Positions 28,163 through 35,396 are shown, counted from the first letter of the stretch. The stretch is DNA of 52,240 nt from an uncultured Clostridia bacterium (GCA_944393415.1 CALYAD010000033.1:1-52240); one strand, 5' to 3'. Numbers and translations are program-made. The notes: generated by a model from the letters alone, not told the origin.

Positions 28163-28486
28163 CTTGCCGGCTTTCGAAAAACATCAATTTACTTTTGTAA
28201 GAAAAGTTCTTGCCGACTTTCGAAAATATAAATTTACTTTTGTAAGAAAAGCTCTTGCCGACTTTCGAAAAACATCAATATTACTTTTGTAAGAAAAGCT
28301 CTTGCCGACTTTCGAAAAACATTAATATTACTTTTGTAAGAAAAGTTCTTGCCGACTTTCGAAAGACATCAATTTACTTTTGTAAGAAAAGCTCTTGCCG
28401 GCTTTCGAAAGACATCAATTTACTTTTGTAAGAAAAGCTCTTGCCGGCTTTCGAAAAACATCAATATTACTTTTGTAAGAAAAGTT
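28163..28486 (+). repeat. Tandem repeat array, seven units of 45-47 bp
   Basis: Unit starts (CTTGCCG) lie at 28163, 28209, 28254, 28301, 28348, 28394 and 28440, with a diverged eighth at 28487. The core of each unit reads CTTGCCGACTTTCGAAAAAC, a variable short A/T stretch, and TTACTTTTGTAAGAAAAG. Each contains a TTAC/GTAA mini-hairpin. Units differ by point changes (C/T, A/G) and by 1-2 bp indels, so the frame shifts between units and no protein is encoded. It fills the leader region of the dus gene. Confidence 0.9.
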
Positions 28487-28491
28487 CTTTG

Positions 28492-28515
28492 CCTACTTTC
28501 TTACAAGAAAGTAGG
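28492..28515 (+). promoter_or_regulatory. Perfect hairpin covering the dus ribosome binding site
   Basis: CCTACTTTCTT (28492-28502), AC, AAGAAAGTAGG (28505-28515): an 11-bp perfect inverted repeat. The AGGAG that should recruit the ribosome to ATG 28521 spans 28513-28517, so its first bases sit in the stem. Folding would hinder initiation. Confidence 0.7.
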
Positions 28516-28520
28516 AGAAA

Positions 28521-29492
28521 ATGTATATAAACAATATTGAACTGAAACACGGCCTGACGCTTGCTCCGATGGCGGGAGTGACGGATATTTCATTCAGAGC
28601 GCTCGCCAGGGAATACGGAGCGGAGCTCACGGTAAGCGAGATGGTATCCGCCAAAGGCGTATATTATAAGGATAAAAAGACCGCATCGCTTGCCGCGTCA
28701 GGTCCCGAAGAAACACCTTTCGCGCTTCAGCTTTTCGGCTCGGAGCCTGAGATAATGTCGTATGCCGCCTCTAAGCTGAGGGAAATCAATCCGGGTATAT
28801 CCGTAATCGATATCAATATGGGATGCCCGATGCCGAAAATAACCGGAAACGGCGACGGCTGCGCGCTTATGAAAGATCCCGAGCTTGCCGCGAGGATAGT
28901 ACGCGCGCTTTCCGATAACTGCGGACTTCCGGTGACCGTAAAAATACGCACCGGCTGGGACGCAGAAAGCATAAACGCCCCATACCTCGCCGCGCTTTGC
29001 GAGGCAAACGGCGCCAAGGCGATCTGTGTACACGGCAGGACGCGCGACCAGCTTTACCGCCCGCCGGTAGACAGGAAAACGATAAGACAGGTCAAGAGAG
29101 CCGTTTCAATACCGGTAATAGCCAACGGCGGTATATACAGCGCAAGCGACGCGGTCGAGATGCTGGAAGAAACAGGCTGCGACGGAATAGCGATAGGTCA
29201 GGGTGCGCTTGGCAGACCATGGATATTCAGGGAAATACTCTGCGCTTTGGAAGGAAAGCCGTACACTCCGCCGAATACGGAGGAAATACTGAAAACCGCC
29301 GCGCGTCATGTGCGGATGCTTTGCGCCGATAAAGGCGAGTTCATCGGAACAAGAGAGGCAAGAAAACATCTCGGATGGTACATAAAAGGTCTGCCCGGAG
29401 CCGCGGAGGCAAGAAATAAAATAAACCAAGCTTCAAGTGTTACGTCTCTCATTGAAATACTGCAAACTCTGTCCGACGGCTATATATTGTAA
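28521..29492 (+). CDS. dusB: tRNA-dihydrouridine synthase (DusB family)
   Basis: A 323-residue FMN enzyme that reduces uridine to dihydrouridine in tRNA D-loops. Visible motifs are LAPMAGVTDISFRALARE with VSEMVSAKG at the N-terminus (FMN and substrate face), the catalytic-cysteine motif DINMGCPMPKITGNGDGCAL, VKIRTGWD, CVHGRTRDQLY with the FMN-phosphate side IANGGIYS, GCDGIAIGQGALGRPWIF, and the short helical C-terminal domain. The DINMGCP and R-x-x-x-Q-x-Y forms fit the DusB/YhdG group. Translation probably starts at ATG 28521, preceded by AGGAG partly enclosed in a hairpin and by a 330-bp repeat array. Confidence 0.94.
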   Translation: MYINNIELKHGLTLAPMAGVTDISFRALAREYGAELTVSEMVSAKGVYYKDKKTASLAASGPEETPFALQLFGSEPEIMSYAASKLREINPGISVIDINMGCPMPKITGNGDGCALMKDPELAARIVRALSDNCGLPVTVKIRTGWDAESINAPYLAALCEANGAKAICVHGRTRDQLYRPPVDRKTIRQVKRAVSIPVIANGGIYSASDAVEMLEETGCDGIAIGQGALGRPWIFREILCALEGKPYTPPNTEEILKTAARHVRMLCADKGEFIGTREARKHLGWYIKGLPGAAEARNKINQASSVTSLIEILQTLSDGYIL

Positions 29493-29542
29493 GCTATATT
29501 GTAAATCAAATATTATCAAGATGAAAATTATTGCTCCCGCAC

Positions 29543-29571
29543 TTGATTTTTGGGCGTTTTTATGATATAAT
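29543..29571 (+). promoter_or_regulatory. Promoter of the foldase lipoprotein gene
   Basis: TTGATT (29543-29548), 17-bp spacer, extended -10 TGATATAAT with TATAAT at 29566-29571. Confidence 0.8.
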
Positions 29572-29619
29572 TATTTGCAACACTTCATTTAAGTCTAATT
29601 GAAAGGAAAAAACAAGACA

Positions 29620-31608
29620 ATGAAAAAAAGAATCATTTCAGTCTTACTTCTTGTCTGTGTACTTGTCCCGGCGCTTTCCGGATGCGCCGCTAAATTGTAC
29701 GACTATGAAACCTACGCGGACCTGATCAGACTGGCTGATACCGTGGGAGTAGAAATATTCCTGTCCGATATAAACAACGGCATAACAGACGCTTACCGCG
29801 GCTCCGTTGACGAGGATGACGTAAAGGAAAACGAATATACTGCCGCCAACGAGGACATTCTCATCGAACACGGCGACGTTACGGAAATCGACTATGTCGG
29901 GACAATAGACGGCGAGGAGTTTACCGGCGGCTCCGCTACCGGGGCGACTCTTGAAATAGGCTCGAATTCTTATATAGACGGCTTTGAGGATGGCCTTATC
30001 GGTTATACCGTGGGCGACAAGGTAACGCTTAATCTCCGTTTCCCCGATGACTACCAAAACAACACCAGCCTCAGAGGCAAGGACGTTGTATTCGAGGTAA
30101 CGATAAAGTCAATTACCAGAAACACGTACCCGGAATACAACGACGAGAACGTAAAGAAATATACCGATTACGAAACGGTATCCGAGTTTGAGACCGAGAC
30201 AAGGAAGGAGGTTATCCGCAGCCTTGTTTGGCAGGAATATTTCACTCAATGCAAGATAATCAAGTATCCCGAAAAGGAACTGAGACAGTATTATGACGGA
30301 ACCATCGATTCCGCTACTCAGAACGCCGCGATCTTCGGTATGACTCTTGAAGGCTTTGTTACCACCTATTACGGCTACTCCGATCTCACAAGCTATTTTG
30401 AGTATGTGGCGGACGCCGCTCAGCAGTCGGTAAAACAGGATCTGATAATCCTCGGAATAGTTGAGTCCAATCCGTCGCTGCAGCTCAGCGAGGCGGATTA
30501 TGAAGCTAAGGTCGAGGAGCTGTATAACGAATCGGTGAGCGCCGGAAACTATACCGGAACGCTTAAGCAGTTCAAAAAGGATTATGACAGAGACACTCTT
30601 GAGCTGAACATATATTACGATATAGTAATAGATTTTCTGGTCAGCGGTCAGGTAACGTCGGATGACGTGACTAAGAACGGCTTTGTTAAGGACAGAAACG
30701 GTCTGCGTTACTACATCGACGACGAAATGCTCACGGGCTGGCATGAGCTTGAAATAGACGGGCAAACAGGTCTGTACTACTTCGATGACGAAACCGGTTA
30801 TGTCCCTGAAAAATGCGCGCTTGTAACGCCTCAGGGTGAATCCGAGCCGAAATATCTTGAATTTGACGAATACGGACGTTATATAGGTCTGTATGACGGA
30901 AGATACGACAACGCTTCGGGAACAAGATTCTTCGAGGAAGGCGTCCTTGTTACCGGCTGGCAGGAATTTGACTTGGACGAGGACGGAACAAACGAGACTT
31001 ATTACCTTGATCTCGAAAACGGATATATGAAGAAGGGCATCCAGCTCGTCGAGGGTAAGTATCATGACTTCGGAGAGGACGGAGTCCACATCGGTATCGT
31101 GACAGACGGTCTCCACGCCGACGACACCGGAACAAGATACTTTGAGGACGGCGATCTGATTACCGGCTGGATAAATCTTGACGTCAACGAGGACGGCGAA
31201 ACCGAAAGATATTACTTCAATCCCGATAACTACGGTTATATGTGTGTGGACGAGACGACCAAGATAGGCGATACCTACTATACCTTCGGAGAGGACGGAG
31301 CTCTCATTGGACTCGCTGACGGCCTGGTAACCGATGACCTCGGTATCCGCTACTTCAAGGAAGGCGTTCTCCAGCTCGGCGAGCAGGTGATCGCAACCGA
31401 CGGAACGGATTATTCCTACTACTTCGCGTCCCCCGACGGTTACGCGCTCAGAAGCGAATGGCTGACAGAGCCTGACGGAGAGGGTAATGACGTCAATAAG
31501 TATTATTACGATGAGGACGGTCATAAGGTGGTAAATCAGACCTTGACCATTGATAGCGTAAAATATCAATTTGACGAGAACGGAAACTATACAATAGTAG
31601 AGGATTGA
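29620..31608 (+). CDS. Trigger-factor-like FKBP lipoprotein foldase with surface repeats
   Basis: A 662-residue lipoprotein with lipobox LSGC (Cys at about 22). An FKBP-type peptidyl-prolyl isomerase domain lies at about residues 85-165 (VTEIDYVGTIDGEEFTGG, IDGFEDGLIGYTVGDKV, FPDDYQ). A trigger-factor-like helical region follows (about 175-350). The C-terminal half (about 360-662) is made of glucan/choline-binding-like repeats (LTGWHELEIDGQTGLYYFDD, RYFEDGDLITGWINLDVNED). FKBP/trigger-factor pairs normally act on nascent or exported proteins; here the domain should act outside the membrane. Fusion to the same repeat type as the two giant surface proteins suggests an export or folding role at the wall for such clients, which is inference. 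ATG 29620 has AGAAAGGA-like GAAAGGA 12 nt upstream. Confidence 0.85.
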   Translation: MKKRIISVLLLVCVLVPALSGCAAKLYDYETYADLIRLADTVGVEIFLSDINNGITDAYRGSVDEDDVKENEYTAANEDILIEHGDVTEIDYVGTIDGEEFTGGSATGATLEIGSNSYIDGFEDGLIGYTVGDKVTLNLRFPDDYQNNTSLRGKDVVFEVTIKSITRNTYPEYNDENVKKYTDYETVSEFETETRKEVIRSLVWQEYFTQCKIIKYPEKELRQYYDGTIDSATQNAAIFGMTLEGFVTTYYGYSDLTSYFEYVADAAQQSVKQDLIILGIVESNPSLQLSEADYEAKVEELYNESVSAGNYTGTLKQFKKDYDRDTLELNIYYDIVIDFLVSGQVTSDDVTKNGFVKDRNGLRYYIDDEMLTGWHELEIDGQTGLYYFDDETGYVPEKCALVTPQGESEPKYLEFDEYGRYIGLYDGRYDNASGTRFFEEGVLVTGWQEFDLDEDGTNETYYLDLENGYMKKGIQLVEGKYHDFGEDGVHIGIVTDGLHADDTGTRYFEDGDLITGWINLDVNEDGETERYYFNPDNYGYMCVDETTKIGDTYYTFGEDGALIGLADGLVTDDLGIRYFKEGVLQLGEQVIATDGTDYSYYFASPDGYALRSEWLTEPDGEGNDVNKYYYDEDGHKVVNQTLTIDSVKYQFDENGNYTIVED

Positions 31609-31616
31609 CGAGTGGT

Positions 31617-31874
31617 TTAAGGAATCTTCTTGAAAGAACGATATTATTTAGGGAACTTTTTGAAAAAAGTTCCCTGACGAACTCGTTGAGTTCGTTTCCT
31701 TCCAAAAACTTCTCTGAAGGTTTTGAAGGGAAAAAATCGCGGCGCCTATATAAAGGTGCCGCGATTTTTTGGGCTCCGCCCAAGCCTTTTTTAGAAAAGT
31801 TCTTGAAAGTTGTTAAGAAAACTTCTTTCAAGAAGTTTTCTTAAATTATGACCATTTCTTTCAAAAAGTTCTCC
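31617..31874 (+). repeat. Dispersed repeat, type beta, full copy A with terminator
   Basis: It starts 9 nt after the foldase stop. Blocks in order: TTTAAGGAA...CTTCTTGAA, ACGATATT, palindromic GGGAACTTTTTGAAAAAAG/TTCCC, AAAAACTTCTCTG, GGTTTTGAAGGGAAAAAA, an 11-bp hairpin at 31736-31765 (arms ATCGCGGCGCC / GGTGCCGCGAT) with T-run, GGGCTCCGCCCAAGCC, AGAAAAGTTCTTGAAAGTTG, and an inverted AAGAAAACTTC/GAAGTTTTCTT. An inverted copy with nearly identical order lies at 33395-33632. Confidence 0.88.
31736..31770 (+). terminator. Terminator inside repeat copy A
   Basis: 11-bp stem (31736-31746 / 31755-31765), loop TATATAAA, T-run. It ends transcription of the foldase gene. The stem sequence differs from copy B while pairing is kept. 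Confidence 0.88.
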
Positions 31875-31967
31875 CTTGACTTTTCTTATAGCAATTCTTT
31901 TCGACTGATTTCGTGCCTTTTTTTGGTATTATTTACAATTAAAGCCGAAATTGTTAATAGAATGTAC

Positions 31968-31997
31968 TTGAATGGCATTCCCATTTTGTGGTATAAT
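31968..31997 (+). promoter_or_regulatory. Promoter of the AbrB-family gene
   Basis: TTGAAT (31968-31973), 18-bp spacer, TATAAT (31992-31997) with TGG extension. Confidence 0.6.
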
Positions 31998-32052
31998 AAG
32001 TGCATACAGGACGAAAATGTAAAAATAAACAGAAATAGAGGAGAGTAAAAAA

Positions 32053-32349
32053 ATGAACAATGTCGTAAAAAGAAATATGGATGTCCTTCACAGGATAGTA
32101 ATACCGAAGAACATGCTTAAAGAGGCGGGAATCGAGAATAGCAGCGTAGTGATCATGAGAGAAGAGAACGGGGTTATAACGCTTGAAAAAGCCGGAAAGA
32201 TAACCCGCAATGTTGACGAACTCGGAAGAGTAGTGATACCGAAAGAGCTGCGTGAACCAATGGGAATAAAGGACGACGACCAATTTACCGTTGGGTGTAA
32301 GGACGGCAAACTGGTCGTCCGGAGATGTTCCGCTTTAGCGGAATTTTAA
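32053..32349 (+). CDS. Tandem AbrB/SpoVT-type transcription regulator
   Basis: A 98-residue protein made of two swapped-hairpin AbrB-type DNA-binding domains in a row. The first spans about residues 5-47 (NMDVLHRIVIPKNMLKEAGI); the second spans about 49-92 (NVDELGRVVIPKELREPMGI). Both keep the RxVIPK core and the following helix. AbrB-like proteins normally carry one such domain and dimerise to form the DNA-binding unit, so this protein could build a pseudo-dimer within one chain. AGAGGAG lies before the ATG at normal spacing. Family members act as transition-state or sporulation regulators; the targets here are unknown. Its only close neighbours are the two small RNAs downstream on the opposite strand. 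Confidence 0.9.
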   Translation: MNNVVKRNMDVLHRIVIPKNMLKEAGIENSSVVIMREENGVITLEKAGKITRNVDELGRVVIPKELREPMGIKDDDQFTVGCKDGKLVVRRCSALAEF

Positions 32350-32409
32350 GGAAAATAAGATAAAATCGATTTTCCTTAAATTTTTTCCGGAAAAGGGTTG
32401 ACTTTTCTG

Positions 32410-32532
32410 AAAAAATAAGCTATAATATAATTACAGCATGAGGCAGACCGCCGTACAGGCATACGGCAGCACCTGCATAAAGAAGTGGCGATAGCACGAC
32501 CTTACACAATCGGATAACCGACGCCCCATGGT
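32410..32532 (-). ncRNA. Structured small RNA 1 (unassigned family)
   Basis: About 120 nt. Promoter directly upstream (32539-32567), intrinsic terminator at its 3' end (stem 32419-32426 / 32430-32437, then TTATTTTTT on the minus strand). A closing stem pairs 32523-32530 with 32437-32444 (one mismatch). Two inner hairpins follow: one at 32485-32497 with plus-strand loop GCGATAG, and one at 32450-32467 (arms GCCGTA/TACGGC) with plus-strand loop CAGGCA. A small TCGG/CCGA hairpin also lies inside. Both loop sequences and the order of elements recur in RNA 2 while most stem bases differ. No open frame of note. Not recognised as 6S, SRP RNA, tmRNA, RNase P or a known riboswitch. Confidence 0.72.
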
Positions 32533-32538
32533 GTTATT

Positions 32539-32567
32539 ATTATAACACAAAAGCTGGCATTTTTCAA
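32539..32567 (-). promoter_or_regulatory. Promoter of small RNA 1
   Basis: On the minus strand TTGAAA (32567-32562), 17-bp spacer, TATAAT (32544-32539) with TGT extension. Confidence 0.75.
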
Positions 32568-32625
32568 GAGGTTTTCCGAAATTTGTATAGGTTTTTTCAC
32601 AGCGGATATTTTCCGTTAAAAAGTG

Positions 32626-32677
32626 CATCCGTACCACTGTGCCTTTATGCGTGTCACCGGTACGGATGTTTTGTTTT
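32626..32677. terminator. Long inverted repeat, terminator-like
   Basis: CATCCGTACC (32626-32635) / GGTACGGATG (32659-32668), a perfect 10-bp stem, followed by TTTTGTTTT on the plus strand and by a shorter T-run on the minus strand. No gene is obviously terminated by it. Confidence 0.55.
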
Positions 32678-32722
32678 GTGTTTGGGAGGATCTCCTTTAA
32701 AATTATTAATTCCTCCGACAGG

Positions 32723-32845
32723 GAAACTCATTTTCTGGAGTTTCTTTTGTGAAAGCAAATTCCTCTCCGGAAAAAGCTTTGGCGGCGTACAGCGCTTCAA
32801 AGTGATTTGCGGAGAGGATGTAAAAGATATTCCGGAATTTCCGGA
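32723..32845. other. Cluster of inverted repeats, including a possible pseudoknot
   Basis: GAAACTC/GAGTTTC (32723-32744). Then crossing pairs CAAAT (32756-32760) with ATTTG (32805-32809), and TCCTCTCCG (32761-32769) with CGGAGAGGA (32810-32818). Then the odd palindrome CCGGAATTTCCGG (32833-32845). No gene or promoter was recognised for it. Confidence 0.45.
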
Positions 32846-32916
32846 GAATTCGGAGACGGAGATGCTTCATCCCGCCTGATGAAAAAAACAACAAAATAAT
32901 TTTATAGGTTTCCTGC

Positions 32917-33040
32917 AAAAAAGGAGTTCTCTGAGGGGAACAGGAAACCGCCGGATTACGCAGGAGCAGGCACTCCCGCGCAATTCGTTTAGGGTGGCGA
33001 TAGCACCCTGCACGACCGAAAAAATCGGACCCGGCGGCAA
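32917..33040 (-). ncRNA. Structured small RNA 2 (paralogue of RNA 1)
   Basis: About 124 nt. Promoter at 33046-33074. The terminator hairpin on the minus strand is 32926-32941 (six positions, one mismatch) with six U following. The closing stem is perfect over 7 bp (33031-33037 with 32948-32954). Inner hairpins are AGGGTG/CACCCT (32991-33009) with plus-strand loop GCGATAG, and GCAGGAG/CTCCCGC (32960-32979) with plus-strand loop CAGGCA. A CCGA/TCGG hairpin lies near the 5' end. The architecture is the same as RNA 1 with changed stem bases, which supports a conserved RNA fold. A 9-bp inverted repeat around the terminator (32907-32915 / 32941-32949) offers an alternative fold. Confidence 0.72.
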
Positions 33041-33045
33041 GGGAT

Positions 33046-33074
33046 ATTATAGCATACTTTTGGCGATTTTGCAA
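33046..33074 (-). promoter_or_regulatory. Promoter of small RNA 2
   Basis: On the minus strand TTGCAA (33074-33069), 17-bp spacer, TATAAT (33051-33046) with TGC extension. Same layout as the promoter of RNA 1. Confidence 0.75.
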
Positions 33075-33169
33075 GGGGTTTTGTTATATTTTCTCATTGT
33101 CGGGCGTTAATGCGTCAGGGGTCGTCGTCCGTTTGGATCGGTAAACCATTACATAATTAAAAAAGTGAT

Positions 33170-33230
33170 GCCGTGTAGGGTTAGCAAAACAGGGAAAGTT
33201 CCGCGGGACTGACCTTGTTCCCTACGCGGC
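33170..33230. other. Further structured element in the gene-free tract
   Basis: Outer arms GCCGTGTAGGG (33170-33180) / CCCTACGCGGC (33220-33230) pair over 11 bp with one G-T pair. An inner AGTTC/GGACT hairpin follows. No matching promoter was found. The rest of 33075-33394 shows no gene. Confidence 0.45.
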
Positions 33231-33394
33231 GAAATGTTTTTCGATGGGAGCTTATCGGACGGCCCGCCCCTGCGGTATTCGGAAGAAGGCTTCTTTGCCA
33301 TTTTCGTTCTGTAAAAGCTTTCTGATGGGTATCAGCGGGGGTCAACGGCGATCCGATTATGCTCGCTTCAACTCAGTTTATATAAATTAAATAA

Positions 33395-33632
33395 GGGGGA
33401 ACTTTTTGAAAAGTAATGATAATTTTAAGAAAACTTCTTGAAAGAAGTTTTCTTAACAACTTTCAAGAACTTTTCTATAAAGGGCTTGGGCGTAGCCCAA
33501 AAAAGCGCGTGACCTGAAAAAGGTCTCGCGCTTTTTTCCCTTCAAAACCTCCAGAGAAGTTTTTGAAGGTTATAGGGAACTTTTTTCAAAAAGTTCCCTA
33601 AGAAATATCGTAACTTCAAGAAGTTCCCTTAA
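33395..33632 (-). repeat. Dispersed repeat, type beta, full copy B with terminator
   Basis: Read on the minus strand it matches copy A block by block from TTTAAGGGAACTTCTTGAA through the GGGAAC palindrome, AAAAACTTCTCTG, the terminator hairpin (arms on the plus strand 33504-33514 / 33522-33532), GGGCTACGCCCAAGCC and AGAAAAGTTCTTGAAAGTTG, to TTTTCAAAAAGTTC. It starts 13 nt after the stop of the Na/Pi cotransporter gene, in sense orientation. Confidence 0.88.
33498..33538 (-). terminator. Terminator inside repeat copy B
   Basis: Arms AGCGCGTGACC / GGTCTCGCGCT on the plus strand with one mismatch, flanked by A-run and T-run on both sides, so it can act in both directions. It terminates the Na/Pi cotransporter gene. 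Confidence 0.85.
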
Positions 33633-33644
33633 ATAATATATAAA

Positions 33645-35396
33645 TCAAGCTTCGGAAAGTGAATACTTATCGGAATATAATTTAGTCATTTTTTTGAAAT
33701 CCTCATCACCCGAACGGACAGCCTTAAGAGACTCATGTAGATTCATATTATTTTGTGCGGTATCGATAACACAGCCGGCGATATTGGAGCAGTGATCCGC
33801 GACACGTTCGAGGTTAGTCAGCAGGTCGGACAGGACGAAACCGGCGGAGATGGTACACTCGCCTTGCTGCAGACGAGAGATATGCCTTGAGCGCAGTGTT
33901 TCTTTCAATCCGTCGATCACCTGTTCGAGAGGCTCGACATTTGAGGCGGCAGCCATATCTCCGTCCTTAAACGCTTTAAGCGACAGTCCGAGGATTTCTC
34001 TGACGGCGTTGCCCAGAACGGTTATTTCTGTTTTTGCGTGCTCCGACAGAGTTATTCCTTTGTCGCGCATTTCCTCGGCGGACTCAATAATATTTACGCT
34101 GTGATCGGAAATCCGTTCGAAATCTCCGATGACGCGGAGAAGCTTGGCGGCGTTTGCGCTGTCCTTGTCTCCCATTTGGTAGCTGCTGAGCTTTACCAGA
34201 TAAGTACCGAGGATATCCTCGTATCGGTCTGTTTCGTCCTCTGCCTCCCGCACTTCTTTAGCAAGCTCGGGACTGTAGCTTACGAGAGCGTCGAGCGATT
34301 TATAAAGACCACTTACGGCGGTCTCTCCCATCTTTACGGTAAGCACGTTGCTTCTTTCCAAAGCCACGGGCGGGGTGGAAAGAAGACGCTCGTCGAGCAG
34401 AGTAATGGTATCCGGGGACTTGGTATCCCGCACGATAAGGTTAGCGAGCTTTTCAAGCAGTCCTGCCATAGGCAGAAGCAATGCCGTGCAGAGAATATTG
34501 AACAATGAGTGGCAGATCGCTATTCCTACCTCGGACGCTGCCTGAGTAAGTATCAGCGGTGAGAATATGGCTCTTATCAGAACAAAGACGGTAAGCCAGA
34601 CAATGGAACCGATTACGTTAAAGGAAAGATGAACGACTGCCGCGCGCTTTGCGTTTTTATTGGCGCCGAAGGAAGCGAGGATAGCCGTGATGCATGTTCC
34701 TATGTTTTGACCCATGATGATCGGGATGGCGGCGGCGTATGTAACCTGTCCGGTCGTACACAGCGCCTGCAAAATACCGACGGAAGCGGAGCTTGACTGT
34801 ATGATTGCGGTCAGAATCGCGCCGACAAGAAGACCGAGAACAGGATTCTGGAACTTTATAAACAGTTCTCCGAACTCGGGAATGTCAGAAAGACCGGAAA
34901 CCGATGCGGACATCGCGTCCATACCGAACATCAGTGTGGCAAATCCGAGAAGGATCGTTCCGGTGTCCTTTTTCTTATTGCTCTTGCAGAACATATAGAA
35001 AATGATACCGATAAGCGCGAGCACAGGCGTAAAGGAAGATGGCTTCAGCAGCATAACGAAAGCGTTATTGCTTTCTATTCCGCCGAGACTGAGTATCCAT
35101 GCGGTTACGGTAGTTCCGACGTTCGCGCCCATTATGACGTTTATCGCCTGACGAAGCGTCATTATACCGGAGTTGACAAAGCCGACCACCATAACTGTAG
35201 TCGCGGACGAGCTTTGTATGATCGACGTTACGGCAAGTCCGGTGAAAAAACCGGCGAATTTATTTGTTGTCATTTTCTCAAGGAGATAACGCAAACGGTT
35301 GCCGGCTCTTCGTTCGAGTGCCTGTCCCATTAAATTCATTCCGAACAAAAACAGGCAGAGGCCGCCTATAAGGCTCAGCGCGTCAAATATATCCAT
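33645..35396 (-). CDS. Na+/phosphate cotransporter with PhoU-like domain (NptA/PhoU fusion type)
   Basis: A 583-residue membrane protein. Two inverted Na/Pi-cotransporter repeats are visible. One contains SIIQSSSATTVMVVGFVNSG and the other AIIQSSSASVGILQALCTTG, each followed by a GANVGTT / GQNIGTC motif. These QSSS segments form the ion and phosphate site in SLC34-type carriers. The C-terminal ~220 residues are a PhoU-like helical domain (KAFKDGDMAAASNVEPLEQ, LERVADHCSNIAGCV), a common bacterial fusion. It imports phosphate with sodium. GAAAGGA lies 8 nt before the ATG. An extended -10 TGATATACT upstream near 35480 is a possible promoter. The LysR gene lies upstream on the same strand and could regulate it, which is inference. 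Confidence 0.92.
   Translation of the reverse strand: MDIFDALSLIGGLCLFLFGMNLMGQALERRAGNRLRYLLEKMTTNKFAGFFTGLAVTSIIQSSSATTVMVVGFVNSGIMTLRQAINVIMGANVGTTVTAWILSLGGIESNNAFVMLLKPSSFTPVLALIGIIFYMFCKSNKKKDTGTILLGFATLMFGMDAMSASVSGLSDIPEFGELFIKFQNPVLGLLVGAILTAIIQSSSASVGILQALCTTGQVTYAAAIPIIMGQNIGTCITAILASFGANKNAKRAAVVHLSFNVIGSIVWLTVFVLIRAIFSPLILTQAASEVGIAICHSLFNILCTALLLPMAGLLEKLANLIVRDTKSPDTITLLDERLLSTPPVALERSNVLTVKMGETAVSGLYKSLDALVSYSPELAKEVREAEDETDRYEDILGTYLVKLSSYQMGDKDSANAAKLLRVIGDFERISDHSVNIIESAEEMRDKGITLSEHAKTEITVLGNAVREILGLSLKAFKDGDMAAASNVEPLEQVIDGLKETLRSRHISRLQQGECTISAGFVLSDLLTNLERVADHCSNIAGCVIDTAQNNMNLHESLKAVRSGDEDFKKMTKLYSDKYSLSEA

Noticed and set aside
28163..28515. CRISPR array
   Set aside because: Units are contiguous and nearly identical over their whole length; there are no unique spacers and no cas genes.
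28349..28540. Open frame inside the repeat array
   Set aside because: Unit lengths of 45-47 bp shift the frame, the sequence is repeat-derived, and it runs into the dusB start.
30109..31569. 486-codon minus-strand frame opposite the foldase
   Set aside because: Shadow of the plus-strand repeat region; no ribosome site or recognisable domain.
32398..32426. Plus-strand promoter TTGACT-17-TATAAT after abrB
   Set aside because: Its -10 lies in the terminator stem of the minus-strand small RNA and no plus-strand gene follows; the minus-strand reading explains the site better, although antisense transcription is not excluded.
32484..32530. 5S rRNA-like string GTGGCGATAG
   Set aside because: Only this string matches; length and the rest of the 5S secondary structure are absent, and the paralogue shows a different fold.
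32990..33010. T-box antiterminator-like AGGGTGG
   Set aside because: It continues as CGATAGCACCCT, not the T-box N-ACCGCG, and there is no synthetase or amino-acid gene downstream.
32706..33074. Minus-strand open frame of 122 codons
   Set aside because: It overlaps small RNA 2 and the inverted-repeat cluster, has no ribosome site, and resembles no protein family.
31617..33632. Composite transposon
   Set aside because: No transposase, no recognisable terminal motif or target duplication; the repeats also occur singly elsewhere after genes.
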